Part shown: one piece after another, positions 1 through 8,800 of the stretch | Layout of the letters: each line of letters begins with the position of its first letter | How positions within the stretch are numbered: the first letter of the stretch is position 1 | Assembly: GCA_947088515.1 (NCBI GenBank) | Contig: CAMUHA010000068.1 | Location: 1 to 14,887, forward strand | Reading direction: 5' to 3' | DNA: 14,887 nucleotides | DNA from: an uncultured bacterium | Lineage (GTDB): Bacteria; Bacillota; Clostridia; Lachnospirales; Lachnospiraceae | The notes under the pieces: generated by a model | Seen by the model: the letters and a program-made list of their open reading frames with translations, nothing else | Database searches by the model: none | What the model was told of the DNA's origin: nothing | Program-made: the position numbers and the translations under genes

Positions 1-1845
1 TAGAAATGCGGAATATGCAGGTAGATGTGAAAAGTTTTGACGAAAAAGAGCTGGCTGTGACATATCAGACTTCTTTTGACACAGCGGCCGGAAAGATGAG
101 CTTTGAAAATAAAGCATTTTTTGTGGACGGTGAAGATGGCTATAAGATGGTTTGGGATGATTCGCTGATTTTTCCTGATTTGAGCGCGTCAGATAAAGTC
201 AGGGTTTCTGTACTGGAGGCAAAGAGGGGTGAAATTCTTGACAGGAGAGGGCATGTTCTCGCCGGGTGGGGGACGGCCTCATCGGTGGGAATTGTTCCAG
301 GAAGGCTGGAAGACTGGAATGGAGCTGTTGCAGAGGCCGCCCGGCTTTTGGACATGGAGACTGAAGCAATTGAAAAGAAGCTTTCTGCAAAGTGGGTGAA
401 GGAAGATTCTTTTGTCCCCATCAAAACGATACCCAAAGTAAATGAACTTGCGCTTATGTCAGAGGAACCGGAGGAAGAAGTATTAATAGAGAAAGAACGG
501 CAGGACAAGCTTCTTGCCATACCAGGGATTATGATATCCGACATTACGGTACGGGAGTATCCTTATGGAGCGGCAACGGCCCATTTGTGCGGCTATGTGC
601 AGGGGGTTACGGCGGAGGACCTGGAAAAGCATCAGGGAGAAGGGTATACCGCAGGAAGCGTGATTGGAAGAGCTGGTATGGAAGGTTTATTTGAAAAAGA
701 GTTAAAAGGGATGAACGGCTGCCGTATTTATATTGTGGATGCACAGGGCAATGAAAAAAAGGAACTTGGCATGACGCCTGTTTCCCATGGACAGGATATA
801 CAGCTTACAATAGATGCCCAGCTTCAGGAAGTATTGTATGAACAATTTAAAGAAGACAAAAGCTGCTCTGTGGCAATGAATCCCTTTACTGGGGAGGTGT
901 TGGCCCTTGTAAGCACGCCGTCTTATAACAGTAATGATTTTATTATGGGACTGTCAAATGAAAAGTGGACGGCGCTTAACGAGGATGAAAACAAGCCAAT
1001 GTATAACCGCTTCCGGCAGACGTGGTGCCCAGGCTCCACTTTTAAACCAATTATTGCCGCCATTGGGCTGGAGCAGGGAGCGATTAACCCTAATGAGGAT
1101 TATGGGAATGTGGGGAAAAGCTGGCAAAAGGACGCTTCGTGGGGGGGCATATTATGTGACAACGCTTCACACATATGAACCAGTCATTCTGGAAAATGCC
1201 TTGATTTATTCTGATAACATTTATTTTGCCAAGGCGGCGTTAAAGATTGGCTTTGAGAAAATGGAGAATGCTTTAAAGGCATTGGGATTTGGCGCACAGC
1301 TGCCATTTGAAATTAATATGTCCCAATCCCAATATTCCAACACAGAACATATTGGGACGGAAATACAACTGGCGGACAGCGGATATGGACAGGGAGAGAT
1401 TTTGATAAATCCGCTGCATATGGCCTGCATATATTCCGCATTCTGCAATGAAGGCAATATGGTCAAACCTTATCTTTTCTATCAGGAAAAAGGGGAGAGA
1501 GAATACTGGATTTCAAATGCCTTTTCCGGGGAGACAGCAAGTCAGGCGCTGGAGGCAATCATTAAGGTGGTAAACGACCCGCGTGGAACAGGATATGGCG
1601 CCCGCCGGGAGGATGTTTTGCTGGCAGGAAAAACCGGAACGGCGGAGATTAAGGGGGCCAAGGACGATACTTCCGGCACAGAGCTTGGGTGGTTTGCCAT
1701 ATTTACGGCACAGAAAACAGCAGAGCGCCCTATTTTGCTTGTAAGCATGGTGGAAGATGTAAGGGGGAGAGGCGGAAGCGGATATGTGGTGGAAAAGGAC
1801 AAAAAGGTTCTGGACGAATGGTTTACGAAATTGCCGTTATCCTGA
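1..1845 (+). pseudogene. Class B penicillin-binding protein (MecA_N/dimer/transpeptidase), 5' partial, frameshifted
   Basis: This is the 3' part of a peptidoglycan D,D-transpeptidase that would act on the outer membrane face during cell-wall synthesis. The reading frame is open from the left edge, so the start, membrane anchor and most of the MecA_N (NTF2-like) domain lie outside the window. Visible in order are the end of MecA_N (about 6-180), the dimerisation domain with RGEILDRRG (about 220-780), and the transpeptidase domain with STFK (Ser codon 1035), SDN (1210) and KTG (1630). The first frame ends at the TGA at 1176-1178, and the rest of the domain continues in the next frame to the TGA at 1843-1845. 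The shift maps to a G run at 1141-1147: with six G instead of seven the protein reads SWGAYYVTTL, the expected family sequence. The first-frame product would keep the catalytic Ser but lose SDN and KTG. It may be a true pseudogene, a slippage-controlled gene or a sequencing error. Family assignment is firm; functional state is unknown. Confidence 0.88.
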
Positions 1846-1926
1846 CAGTTAAGGTGAATTAAAACAAGAATACCCCGGCTGCGGAAGCTGTGTAACCGAA
1901 AAGCTGAAAAGCTGACAGGAAACGGC

Positions 1927-1955
1927 TTTACACCGAAAATTGTTTTTGATATAAT
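1927..1955 (+). promoter_or_regulatory. Sigma-A-type promoter TTTACA-17-TATAAT
   Basis: The -35 TTTACA lies at 1927-1932 and a perfect TATAAT at 1950-1955, with a 17-base spacer. It sits in the 3' region of the PBP gene, and transcription would start near 1962. The next downstream elements are a small hairpin and then an intrinsic terminator, so it drives either a short RNA or a leader of the M3 peptidase gene at 2128. No activity data; the call is from consensus match only. Confidence 0.6.
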
Positions 1956-1961
1956 ATGGAC

Positions 1962-2027
1962 ACGGAATCATAAAAACGGATGATTCCCCACATACCAAAA
2001 GAGCGGACCAAAAAACCGCTCTTTTTA
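1962..2027 (+). ncRNA. Candidate small RNA or terminated leader RNA (~65 nt)
   Basis: Transcription from the promoter at 1927-1955 should begin near 1962. The sequence then has an 8-bp perfect stem (arms 1964-1971 and 1980-1987, loop 1972-1979), a single-stranded C/A-rich linker, and the intrinsic terminator at 1997-2026. That is the usual layout of a small bacterial RNA. No open frame with a ribosome binding site is present, and I recognise no known RNA family. The alternative is a leader of the peptidase gene in which read-through of the terminator decides expression; I could not find a convincing competing antiterminator stem. Confidence 0.3.
1997..2026 (+). terminator. Intrinsic terminator
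   Basis: A perfect 10-bp stem is formed by aaaagagcgg (1997-2006) and ccgctctttt (2016-2025) around a 9-base loop, ending in a U run (2021-2026). It would end transcripts from the PBP gene and any transcript begun at the 1927 promoter. It lies 100 bases before the peptidase start. Confidence 0.8.
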
Positions 2028-2127
2028 CACAACATTTTAAGGATTAACTCCTGTATCCGGCAGGAATTTTTCTATCATGTGGGTTATCGGATGTTTTTAT
2101 GTCATCATAACAGAGGGAGGTATGGGC

Positions 2128-3804
2128 ATGAAATTTAAAGATATGCCATATGAACGTGTGGATCTGGAGGAAACTGAGAAAGAGTATAAGCAGATCATTG
2201 AAGAATTCCGGGCTGCCGGAAGCGGGGAAGAGCAGTTTAAAGTTCATCAAAAGTATTACGAAATGAGTAAAAGAATATCAACGAATATTGTAATTGCCAG
2301 TATCCGTCATGATATTGACACCACAGACGAGTTTTATGATGAGGAACAAAAGCATAATGATAAGATAAAGCCGGTAATTGATAATCTGGATGCCGCTTAT
2401 AAGAAAGAACTGTATGAATCTCCTTATCGTGCGTATCTGGAAGAAAAAATCGGGCCGGTGGCCTTTAAAAATATGGAACTGGTATTAAAATCCATGGATG
2501 AAAAGCTGGTTCCTCTGATGCAGGAGGAAAATGCTCTTACCACAGAATATAATAAACTGATTGCGGGCATAAAGATAGACTGGGAGGGGGAAGTTTTAAA
2601 TCTTTCTCTGCTGACGCCCTACCTCCACAGTAAAGACAGGGATGTGCGGAAGAGAGCATGGGGGAAATTTTCTAAAGCCCTTGGCGACAACAGCGAAAAG
2701 CTGGATGAAATTTATGATAAACTGGTAAAGAACCGGACAACCCAGGCGAAGGAAATGGGATATGAAAATTATGTGGAGCTTGGATATTACCGTATGTACC
2801 GCAACTGCTATGACAAAGATGCGGTGGAAAATTTCAGGAGACAGGTAAAGACATATTTTGTGCCTTTTGCGGAGAAGCTCCATGACAGAAGAAGGAAGAG
2901 ACTGGGGCTTGAAAAGCTGTCCTGTATTGATGAAGGTGTATATTTTAAAGAGGGCAATCCTGCGCCCATTGGGACGCCGGATGAAATTATGGCAGCGGGA
3001 CAGAAGATGTATGGGGAGCTTTCGCCCCAGACAAAGGAATTTTTTGACCGCATGATGGAAGATGAACTGTTTGACGTGTTGGGCCGCAAAACGAAGAAAA
3101 TGGGCGGATATATGACACGGCTGGATGATTATCAGGTGCCGTTTATCTTTGCAAACTTTAATAAGACAGAGCATGATGTGAATGTGATTACCCATGAATG
3201 TGGTCATGCGTTCCAGGGATATCTTGCCATGCAGGACCCTGTTTTGGAACACCAGGATATTACCATGGAGACCGCAGAGGTTCATTCCATGTCCATGGAG
3301 TTCTTTACGGAGCCATGGGCGGAGCTGTTTTTCGGCGAACGGGCAGATGACTACCGTGCAATGCACCTGGAAGATGCCGCGGCGTTTATTCCCTATGGGT
3401 GTATGGTGGATGAGTTCCAGCATATTGTCTATGAAAACCCGGATATGACCCCGGCCCAGAGAAATGCAGCCTGGTCAAAGCTGGAAAAGGAGTATAAACC
3501 GCATCTGGACTACAGCGAAGACCCGGTGCTGTCACAGGGACGCTACTGGCAGAGACAACAGCATATTTACAATTCTCCTTTTTACTACATTGACTACTGT
3601 ATTGCCCAGACCTGTGCCTTCCAATATAAGGTAAAGATGGATGAAGATTACAAAGCTGCATGGGACAGCTACTTAAAGCTTTGCAGGCTTTCCGCAAGCG
3701 ATTTCTTTACCGGACTGCTGGGGCAGGCAGGGCTTGACAGTCCTTTTGAGGATGGGTCGTTAAAGGATATGGTAGATAAGCTGGAGAAAAAGATATTGCA
3801 GTGA
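2128..3804 (+). CDS. pepF: M3 family oligoendopeptidase (PepF-like)
   Basis: A zinc metallopeptidase of 558 residues that cleaves short peptides in the cytoplasm; no signal peptide or membrane segment is visible. The catalytic HExxH is HECGH at residues 356-360, and a downstream Glu in the segment ETAEVHS (about 381-384) fits the third zinc ligand of family M3. The helical N-terminal half (about 1-190) matches the lid of M3 oligopeptidases, and the length fits the compact M3 oligoendopeptidases. The start at 2128 is chosen because AGGGAGG (2114-2120) is 7 bases upstream; the in-frame ATG at 2122 is too close to it and the one at 2077 has no ribosome binding site. No good promoter is seen between the terminator at 2026 and the start, so the gene may use the 1927 promoter by read-through. 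No U-tailed terminator follows. M3 assignment is secure; the pepF name is by resemblance and the substrate is unknown. Confidence 0.93.
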   Translation: MKFKDMPYERVDLEETEKEYKQIIEEFRAAGSGEEQFKVHQKYYEMSKRISTNIVIASIRHDIDTTDEFYDEEQKHNDKIKPVIDNLDAAYKKELYESPYRAYLEEKIGPVAFKNMELVLKSMDEKLVPLMQEENALTTEYNKLIAGIKIDWEGEVLNLSLLTPYLHSKDRDVRKRAWGKFSKALGDNSEKLDEIYDKLVKNRTTQAKEMGYENYVELGYYRMYRNCYDKDAVENFRRQVKTYFVPFAEKLHDRRRKRLGLEKLSCIDEGVYFKEGNPAPIGTPDEIMAAGQKMYGELSPQTKEFFDRMMEDELFDVLGRKTKKMGGYMTRLDDYQVPFIFANFNKTEHDVNVITHECGHAFQGYLAMQDPVLEHQDITMETAEVHSMSMEFFTEPWAELFFGERADDYRAMHLEDAAAFIPYGCMVDEFQHIVYENPDMTPAQRNAAWSKLEKEYKPHLDYSEDPVLSQGRYWQRQQHIYNSPFYYIDYCIAQTCAFQYKVKMDEDYKAAWDSYLKLCRLSASDFFTGLLGQAGLDSPFEDGSLKDMVDKLEKKILQ

Positions 3805-3811
3805 AATCAGG

Positions 3812-3840
3812 TTGTATAAATAAATAAAAAGGATTATAAT
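3812..3840 (+). promoter_or_regulatory. Probable promoter of the chemoreceptor gene
   Basis: TTGTAT (3812-3817), a 17-base spacer and a perfect TATAAT (3835-3840) predict a start near 3847. The -35 is weak (3 of 6 consensus bases). It does not resemble the flagellar sigma factor consensus often used for chemotaxis genes. It begins only 8 bases after the peptidase stop codon. Confidence 0.5.
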
Positions 3841-3847
3841 AGACTAA

Positions 3848-3885
3848 CTGGCAGTTTAAGAAACGAATCGTTCTAAGACTGCCAG
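3848..3885 (+). promoter_or_regulatory. Long 5' leader stem-loop of the chemoreceptor mRNA
   Basis: Arms 3848-3862 and 3871-3885 pair over 15 positions with one A-A mismatch and one G-U pair, around an 8-base loop. The outer pairs ctggcagt and actgccag are perfect. There is no U run after it, so it is not a normal terminator. It would lie at the very 5' end of the mRNA from the promoter at 3812-3840, about 40 bases before the ribosome binding site, a position typical of stems that protect the 5' end or bind a regulator. Confidence 0.5.
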
Positions 3886-3926
3886 AGTATTGGTGTAGGA
3901 AAGAATAGAGAAGGAGAAGGTTAACA

Positions 3927-5630
3927 ATGTTTAGTAACGAAAGATTGGAAAAAAGACTTACAAAGTCCTTTTGGACGATTTCGGCAGTCTCGGCGTTGGC
4001 TGCAGTTGTAGGATTGATAGCGCTTATTACCATGGCCAACCGGTATTCATATGCACTGCGTAATTTTGGTTTTGCACAGGGGGATATTGGAAAGGCATTG
4101 TTTGCCTTTGCGGATGCAAGGTCATCTCTACGTGCGGCAATTGGTTATACAGATGAAGATGCCATAGAGTCGGTCTTAAAGCAGCATGAGGAAAACAAAG
4201 AAACATTTGAAAAAAATTTTGCAGATGTGGAGAAAACGATTGTATCTGAAGACGGCAGAAAAACATATGACGAAATTGAGGCGGAGCTGTCAAATTATTG
4301 GGCGTTGGATTCCCAGATTATTAAAATAGGAGCAACGCCAGACCCGGAGCTTAGTAAACAGGCCCAGGACATTGCGCTTAGTGAGCTGTCAGGTATTTAC
4401 AATGATATATACTTAAAGCTGGAGAGCCTTCTTACAGTTAAGGTGAATGAAGGAAATGACCTTTCAAATTCCCTAAAAGTATTGACAGTCGTACTTGCAG
4501 TTGCGATTGTTGTTGTTATTATAATTGCGATGGTTACATCCACCAGAATTGGAAAGGCTATTGCCAGAGGGATTGCAGGGCCAATGAAAGAGCTGGGGGA
4601 CCGTTTCAGGACATTTTCAGATGGAGACCTTTCTTCACCATTCCCTACAGTTGCAACAAAAGATGAAGTGTCAGACCTTGTGACAGAAGCAACAAAGATG
4701 GCAGATAATTTAAGGGTTATGATCAAAGATATCGGTGTTGTGCTTGGCAGGATGACAGAGGGAGATTACACAGTTAAATCATCAATTAGAAGCAGATATA
4801 CCGGCGAGTATTCAGGACTTCTTGAGGCTATGCGCGAGTTGAAGCGTCAGATGAGTAAGACATTGCAGGCCATTGGGGAAGCGTCCAGCCAGGTATCTGC
4901 CGGAGCTTCCAACCTTGCAGAATCATCCCAGTCTCTTGCAGAGGGCGCTACAGACCAGGCAGGGGCGGTGGAAGAACTGCAGGCAACCATTACAAACATA
5001 GCAGAAACAATGGAAAGAAGCGTAACAAACTCTGAAGACTCTTATCAGCAGGCAAGAAAATATGCGGATGAAGCAGACAACAGCCGCGAAGGAATGGACA
5101 GAGTGGTGGCTGCCATGAAGAGAATCAGTGAGACATCCACCAAAATTGGAAACATTATCTCTGAAATTGAGTCCATTGCATCCCAGACCAATCTGTTATC
5201 ACTAAATGCCTCTATTGAAGCGGCAAGAGCAGGGGAAGCCGGAAAGGGATTTGCGGTTGTAGCAGACCAAATCAGACAGCTGGCAGAGCAAAGTGCAAAG
5301 GCGGCGGTAGATACAAGAGAGCTGATAGAAGGCTCCCTGCAGGAAATTGCAGATGGTAATCAGGCAGTTGAAAGCGCATCTGGTTCTATTGAAGTTGTAG
5401 TAGATGGCATTAAACAGATTGCGGATGTATCCAAGAACTTAAGCATAATGATCAGTGACCAGAAAGAAACAATTTATCAGGCGGAACAGGGTGTTACACA
5501 AATTTCAGAAGTGGTACAGAACAATTCAGCAGCGGCCCAGGAATCCTCTGCAACAAGCCAGGAGCTGTCAGCACAGGCCACTACTTTGGATGAACTTATT
5601 AGCCAGTTTAAATTCGAGAAAAATAATTAA
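3927..5630 (+). CDS. Methyl-accepting chemotaxis protein with four-helix-bundle-type sensor
   Basis: A 567-residue transmembrane chemoreceptor that senses a ligand outside the cell and controls the CheA kinase. TM1 is at about residues 15-37, an all-helical extracytoplasmic domain of 4HB_MCP type at about 38-183, and TM2 at about 185-204. A HAMP domain (about 205-265) is followed by a second HAMP-like segment (about 270-315) and a long coiled-coil signalling domain (about 316-560). The kinase-control hairpin tip is clear at about 429-457, with EAARAGEAGKGFAVVADQIR. The C terminus ends FKFEKNN and lacks the NWETF-type pentapeptide that tethers CheR/CheB in some receptors. The start is supported by AAGGAG at 3911-3916. 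No cheA, cheW or flagellar gene is in the window. It has its own terminator (5650-5684). The ligand cannot be inferred. Confidence 0.95.
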   Translation: MFSNERLEKRLTKSFWTISAVSALAAVVGLIALITMANRYSYALRNFGFAQGDIGKALFAFADARSSLRAAIGYTDEDAIESVLKQHEENKETFEKNFADVEKTIVSEDGRKTYDEIEAELSNYWALDSQIIKIGATPDPELSKQAQDIALSELSGIYNDIYLKLESLLTVKVNEGNDLSNSLKVLTVVLAVAIVVVIIIAMVTSTRIGKAIARGIAGPMKELGDRFRTFSDGDLSSPFPTVATKDEVSDLVTEATKMADNLRVMIKDIGVVLGRMTEGDYTVKSSIRSRYTGEYSGLLEAMRELKRQMSKTLQAIGEASSQVSAGASNLAESSQSLAEGATDQAGAVEELQATITNIAETMERSVTNSEDSYQQARKYADEADNSREGMDRVVAAMKRISETSTKIGNIISEIESIASQTNLLSLNASIEAARAGEAGKGFAVVADQIRQLAEQSAKAAVDTRELIEGSLQEIADGNQAVESASGSIEVVVDGIKQIADVSKNLSIMISDQKETIYQAEQGVTQISEVVQNNSAAAQESSATSQELSAQATTLDELISQFKFEKNN

Positions 5631-5649
5631 CAGGTAATTACATAATTTG

Positions 5650-5684
5650 TGTCGGATTATCATAGATAATCCGGCATTTTTTTT
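5650..5684 (+). terminator. Strong intrinsic terminator after the chemoreceptor gene
   Basis: A 12-bp stem (5650-5661 with 5665-5676, one G-U pair, core cggattatc/gataatccg) with a 3-base loop is followed by eight T (5677-5684). It separates chemoreceptor transcription from the downstream kinase gene. Confidence 0.9.
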
Positions 5685-5716
5685 CTGCGGCAAAAGAACG
5701 TGTATCTTTTGTCTGA

Positions 5717-5744
5717 TTGCAGGTTTCTGAAAAAATAGTATAAT
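5717..5744 (+). promoter_or_regulatory. Candidate upstream promoter of the hybrid kinase gene
   Basis: TTGCAG (5717-5722), a 16-base spacer and a perfect TATAAT (5739-5744). It would give a leader of about 75 bases before the ATG at 5827. The -35 is poor; the -10 is consensus. Confidence 0.4.
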
Positions 5745-5772
5745 AGGAATGAGGATATTGTATTATAGAGCT

Positions 5773-5800
5773 TTGTCATGTTAAAATAGTACAATATGAT
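5773..5800 (+). promoter_or_regulatory. Candidate proximal promoter of the hybrid kinase gene
   Basis: TTGTCA (5773-5778), a 16-base spacer and TATGAT (5795-5800), each 5 of 6 consensus bases. The start would fall near 5807, only about 20 bases before the start codon and just ahead of the GGAGGG ribosome binding site (5813-5818). Either this or the element at 5717-5744 could be the real promoter, or both. Confidence 0.4.
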
Positions 5801-5826
5801 TAAAGGCAAATTGGAGGGCAGCCGCT

Positions 5827-8800
5827 ATGAAGCCGGAGAATTATAAGATGCTTTTGGATTCACTGCAAATAGCAGGAATTTATGTGATACGGGAAGATAA
5901 TCATCAGATTTTATATTTTAACAGGCGGATAAAGGAAATTATGCCAGGCATTGAACTGGGTATGGTTTGTCATGAATTGATGTCAGGGTTTTGTTCAAAT
6001 TGCCCGCTTTTGAATATAGAAGGGAAAAAAGAAAGCCGTGCCATCAAATACAATAATCTGTTTGGAAAAGCGGTTGATATTGTGGCATCCAGAATTATGT
6101 GGGGGGATATTCCGGCTTATTCGATTGCCATAACCTCCCATGTAGATGCGGCGAGCTTTACTTATGACAAGATACTGCGGGTAAATCTGGCAAATGGCGT
6201 AATAGATTTGATGCAGATGGAGCCGCTTTTACAGGCGCAGGAGACGGCAGCGCCGGAAACCTTGGAAAAATGGATTGAGGAACTGATTGGAAAAGGAAGC
6301 ATGTATGGCGGTGACGCTGCCCGTGTGAGAAAATTTGGAAATCTGTCTTATCTTAAGCGGAAGCTTGCCGGGGGCAGGCAGGTACTTACCTGTACCTACA
6401 GACGCAGACAGGGCAAAGAATACCGCTGGTATATGATGGAGATTGTTCCATCTTTTGACTATGCGGATAAGGGGCAGTTTGCCATGCTGTATATAAAGGA
6501 TGTCCATGATGCCTACAGAAAAGGGCTGGAACTGGAGGAAACCAATATCCAGAACCGTGAAATTGTCAGTTCTCTGGGAGAAATGAACTTTGGAGTGTAC
6601 CTGATTAATTTGCAGACAGGAATCTCGAATCCTGTCCGGATATCAGAATGTATGAGCGGGGCCGCCCTTCCGGAAATTATGGCATGGGACGATGTTCTTT
6701 CCGAATTATCAGAAAATTTTTTTCACCCGGATGATGAAGAAAAACTGTTGAAAAACTTTTCTTATCAGGCGCTTACTCAGACTTGGGAGAAGGGGGGAAA
6801 GCGGGAAATTCTCTGCCGCTATCTGCTTGAGGGTAAGTACCGTTATGCCTCAATCACCGCCCATTTTTATGAGAGAGGTGAAAATGAACGGAACGTTGTA
6901 TTAGCGCTGCTGGATGTGGACGAGCGTACCCGGAGGGAAATTAAGCAGGACCAGAGAGACTTAAGAATGGTGGCAATTATCAAGTCAGTTTATGATATTA
7001 TGAATTCTGTCGACCTTACTACTGGAAAATGTGAACGGACTTTGTTAAAAGCGAAAAATGAGTCTGACAAAATATGGACGGGAGATTATGAAGATTATAT
7101 TCAAAGAGCTGCAAAGGAGTGGGTATATTATGAGGATGCAGAGCGCTTTAAGGCAGCTTTATCTATAGAAAGCCTGCGGGAAAAAGCGGCAAAAGTTAAG
7201 GAATCCTCCCAGGTTATCTGTCAGTTCCGGGTCAGAGAGGAAGGGATTAAATGGATTGAAGAGCATTTGTTTTTTATCCGTCAGGACAATACTGTCATGG
7301 TAAATATTTTAAGCAAAGATGTGACAAGGGAAAAACAAAAAGAAGCAGATTATGACAGGGAAAAAAGAGAGCGGAACCATATTATTAACAGTATGGGAAG
7401 TCTTTTCTTTGCCGCTTATTATATTGACATTGAGGCAGATACATATAAAATGGTTTCCCATAAGGGGGCAGTAGGAAAAATATTTGGGGATGAGAGAAAC
7501 TGTACTCATGCTTTTAGACAGTATGCGGACCGTTTTGTGCATGAAGATGACAAAGAAGAATTTCTGGAAACCATGAACTGCGAAAATTTCAGAAAAAAAT
7601 TAAGTTTGGAACACCCCCATTTTTCGTTAGAATACCGGAAAGAACCTGCGCCGGAAGTTAAAGGGGGGAATAGAGGCTGGGTGCGGGGAACAGTGGTTTT
7701 GTCAGAAATGCAGGATGGAATCACCAAAAAAGCTCTGTATATGGTGCAGGACGTAACGGAAAACAAGAAAAAAGAAGAACGGGAGCAAATGATTTTAAAG
7801 GATGCTTATGAAGTGGCCCTTAATGCCAGCACAATCAAAAGCGACTTTTTATCTAAAATGAGTCATGATGTCCGGACACCGATGAATGCCATTATAGGAA
7901 TGACTGCTATTGCAGGGGCGCATTTGGACGAAAGAGAGAAGGTGGCAGACTGCTTAAACAAGATTACAGCGGCAAGCAATCACCTCTTGTCTCTTGTCAA
8001 TGAAATTCTGGATATGAGCAAGATAGAAACAGGAAAAATTGACTTAGCGGAGGAAGAATTTAACCTTTCGAACCTGCTGCAGGATGTGATGGCAACAATT
8101 CGCCCCCAGGCAGCGGCAAAGCAGCATGAGCTTAAGTTCCGTATAAAGCTTGAACATGAGGATGTTATAGGGGATGTAATGCGCCTAAGGCAGGTGTTTG
8201 TAAATATTCTGGACAATGCAGTGAAGTATACTTCTGTGGAAGGAAAGCTGGAACTGGAAATTACAGAAAAAGAATCCCAGGATTTTGGGTATGGATGTTA
8301 CGAGTTTGTATTTAAGGATAACGGTATTGGCATGTCGCCGGAGTTTTTGAATAAAATATATGAACCTTTCAGCCGTGCGGAAGACACCCGGATTAGCAAG
8401 ACAGAAGGCGCTGGGCTGGGAATGACGATTACGCAGAATATTATCCGTATGATGAACGGAGATATTGTCATAGACAGCAGAGAAGGAAAAGGCACCCGGA
8501 TTACAGTGACAGTGTTCCTGAAACAGCAAAATACGGAAATTGCCGATATAGAAAAATATGCCGGACAGAAAATGCTGGTGGTAGATGACGACCGTGACAG
8601 CTGTGAAGTAGCCTGCGACATTTTGACAGATATGGGAATAAACAGCAAATGGACCCAGAGCGGAAGGGAAGCAATAAACTGCATTCAGGAGGCGGACGCG
8701 GCAGGAGAGAGCTTCTTTGCGGTAATATTGGATTGGAAAATGCCGGATATGGATGGCATTGAAACCGCAAGGGCTATCCGGCAGATAGACGACGGAGTAA

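Noticed and set aside
934..1149. An independent gene starting at ATG 934 in the second PBP frame.
   Set aside because: Its first ~70 codons are the out-of-frame reading of conserved PBP sequence; only the part after the G run is real PBP.
2049..2074. A second terminator before the peptidase gene (TCCTG/CAGGA with a T run).
   Set aside because: The stem is only 5 bp with a 7-base loop; too weak to call.
2077..2127. An upstream ATG that would extend the peptidase by 17 residues.
   Set aside because: It has no ribosome binding site, while AGGGAGG is 7 bases before the ATG at 2128; the extra residues do not look like the family N terminus.
1846..2127. A known riboswitch or T-box in the PBP-pepF gap.
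   Set aside because: No match to the conserved cores I know, including the T-box motif, SAM, TPP, cobalamin or c-di-GMP types.
2596..3423. A 275-codon open frame on the minus strand inside the oligoendopeptidase gene.
   Set aside because: It lies wholly opposite a secure M3 peptidase gene, has no family resemblance and no ribosome binding site; it is a shadow of codon bias.
3827..3926. A GEMM-type c-di-GMP riboswitch before the chemoreceptor gene.
   Set aside because: The leader is too short and lacks the conserved GEMM core; only a simple stem-loop is present.
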